This document shows, piece by piece, positions 5,387 through 6,407 of a stretch of 6,407 nucleotides of DNA; the stretch's first letter is position 1, and each line of letters opens with the position of its first letter. A model generated the notes under the pieces. The model saw only the letters and a list, made by a program, of their open reading frames with translations. It was not told the origin of the DNA and searched no databases. The stretch comes from an uncultured Rhodospirillaceae bacterium (GTDB lineage: Bacteria > Pseudomonadota > Alphaproteobacteria > MPNO01): NCBI GenBank assembly GCA_937916005.1, contig CALGIA010000543.1, positions 1 to 6,407 of the forward strand, written 5' to 3'. Position numbers and translations under genes: made by a program.

Positions 5387-6407
5387 GTGGCAGTCGTCGT
5401 GATGTGTGATGACGGTATAAGTTTTGACGGCGATTCCCTGTCGGGCGGCCCGCTGGGCGGTGCGGAAACCGCTTTCGTCTCGCTGGCCGAGGCGCTGGCA
5501 TTACGCGGCCATGAGGTGAAAATCCGAAATAATTGCGACGCGCCCATGAACCGCAACGGCGTCGATTGGGCGCCCCTGGATGGCGGCCTGCCTGAAACAT
5601 GCGATCTTTATATCGCCAATCGGGGCGACAAATTATTGCCGCTGATGCCGGGCGCGGGCCGAACCATATTCTGGATCCACAATCCGGCGTCCTATCTGCT
5701 CAAATGGCGCTACCTGGCAAAGCTCTGGCGACTGCGCCCGGCGATTGTTTTCTCCGGCAAATACCATGCCGACAGCTATCCGCGCTGGGCGCCCTGCGGT
5801 GACCGGAAAGTGATCCCCTATGGCATTCGCGACTCGTTTCGCACCGCGACGCCAGCCAAAGCCCCGCCGCCGCCACGCGCGGTCTTTACGTCCAACCCCA
5901 TGCGCTCCCTCGACTGGCTGCTCGATATCTGGGGCGGCCGCATACATCCCGAAATGGGGGAGGCCCAGCTCCATCTGTTTTGCGGCCCAACGGTCTATGG
6001 CGAACATGGTTCGGCCCGGTCGGCCCTGATGGCTCCGGTGCTGGATAAGGCCCGGTCCATGGCGGATATGGGCGTGGTGTTGCGCGATCCGATTCCCAAG
6101 GACGATCTGATCACAGAATTCGCCCGGGCGCGGGTGCTGCTCTATCGCGGCGATCCGGGTGAGACATTCTGTCTCGCGGTGGGCGAGGCCCAGGCCGCCG
6201 GCGTGCCGTGCGTGGTTCAGGATATCGGCTGCGTCGCCGAAAGGATTATTGACGGCGAGACCGGATTTGTGGCCACGGACGATGCGAAATTCGCCGCCAT
6301 GGCGCTGCGCCTGTTGGGCGACGATGATGTTTGGCGGAGACAAAGCGATGCCGCCATTGTCCACCAAAGAAGCTGGGGCTGGGATGATGCGGCAGCGGCG
6401 TTCGAGG
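5387..6407 (+). CDS. GT-B fold glycosyltransferase (GT4-like), 3' end outside the window
   Basis: The frame is open from 5339 to the right edge; from the GTG at 5387 it gives 340 residues without a stop. The N-terminus is MAVVVMCDDG followed by the nucleotide-loop-like GGPLGGAET (20-28) and LAEALALRGHEVKI. KVIPYGI (141-147) marks the interdomain region. The C-terminal half has PGETFCLAVGEAQAAGVP, with Glu259 and Glu267 in the EX7E arrangement of retaining GT-B enzymes, then ERIIDGETGFV. RSWGWDDAAAAFE near the edge is the usual terminal helix region, so little is probably missing. It likely transfers a sugar from a nucleotide sugar in surface glycan or glycolipid synthesis; donor and acceptor are unknown. 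GTG was chosen because it includes the first beta strand; GGA lies 9 bases upstream, a weak ribosome site. An ATG at 5402 is the alternative. Confidence 0.88.
   Translation, partial: MAVVVMCDDGISFDGDSLSGGPLGGAETAFVSLAEALALRGHEVKIRNNCDAPMNRNGVDWAPLDGGLPETCDLYIANRGDKLLPLMPGAGRTIFWIHNPASYLLKWRYLAKLWRLRPAIVFSGKYHADSYPRWAPCGDRKVIPYGIRDSFRTATPAKAPPPPRAVFTSNPMRSLDWLLDIWGGRIHPEMGEAQLHLFCGPTVYGEHGSARSALMAPVLDKARSMADMGVVLRDPIPKDDLITEFARARVLLYRGDPGETFCLAVGEAQAAGVPCVVQDIGCVAERIIDGETGFVATDDAKFAAMALRLLGDDDVWRRQSDAAIVHQRSWGWDDAAAAFE

Noticed and set aside
5633..6367. 244-codon open frame on the minus strand opposite the glycosyltransferase
   Set aside because: It is rich in His, Arg and Gly with no family match I recognise, and the plus strand carries a clear GT-B enzyme across the same bases.

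Overview
The window is a GC-rich stretch of bacterial chromosome with six protein-coding genes and short gaps. Its gene content suggests a Gram-negative proteobacterium, most likely an alphaproteobacterium. The markers are a RimB-RimK fusion, a YgfZ/GcvT-like protein, a GFA-family zinc protein and an HCCA-isomerase-like protein. The taxonomic call is inference from gene types and base composition only.

Left part (+ strand, about 54-1622): a membrane-anchored serine protease. It has an N-terminal FHA-like beta domain, one transmembrane helix, a helical linker, and a trypsin/HtrA-like domain with a complete His-Asp-Ser triad. It converges on the next gene with only 17 bases between the stops.

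Middle (- strand, 1640-3758): a two-gene unit read right to left. The first gene fuses a RimB-type retropepsin-like domain to a RimK-type ATP-grasp glutamate ligase and starts at TTG with a good ribosome binding site. It is followed closely by a thioredoxin-fold protein of the DsbA / 2-hydroxychromene-2-carboxylate isomerase (kappa GST-like) family. A roughly 200-base gap upstream holds a candidate promoter and a GC-rich hairpin.

Right-middle (- strand, 3967-5241): a second two-gene unit, ygfZ-like (folate-binding, Fe-S maintenance) then a GFA-family zinc protein, 21 bases apart. A candidate promoter sits so close to the ygfZ start that the transcript may be leaderless.

Right end (+ strand, 5387-6407): a GT-B glycosyltransferase, divergent from ygfZ, that starts at GTG and runs off the window.

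Most of this is ordinary housekeeping and accessory chromosome. The items that most deserve a second look are the FHA-like/protease protein, with its degenerate FHA domain and an unusual insertion in the protease, and the RimB-RimK fusion. I see no mobile element, CRISPR array, tRNA or rRNA, and no clear multi-gene novel system.
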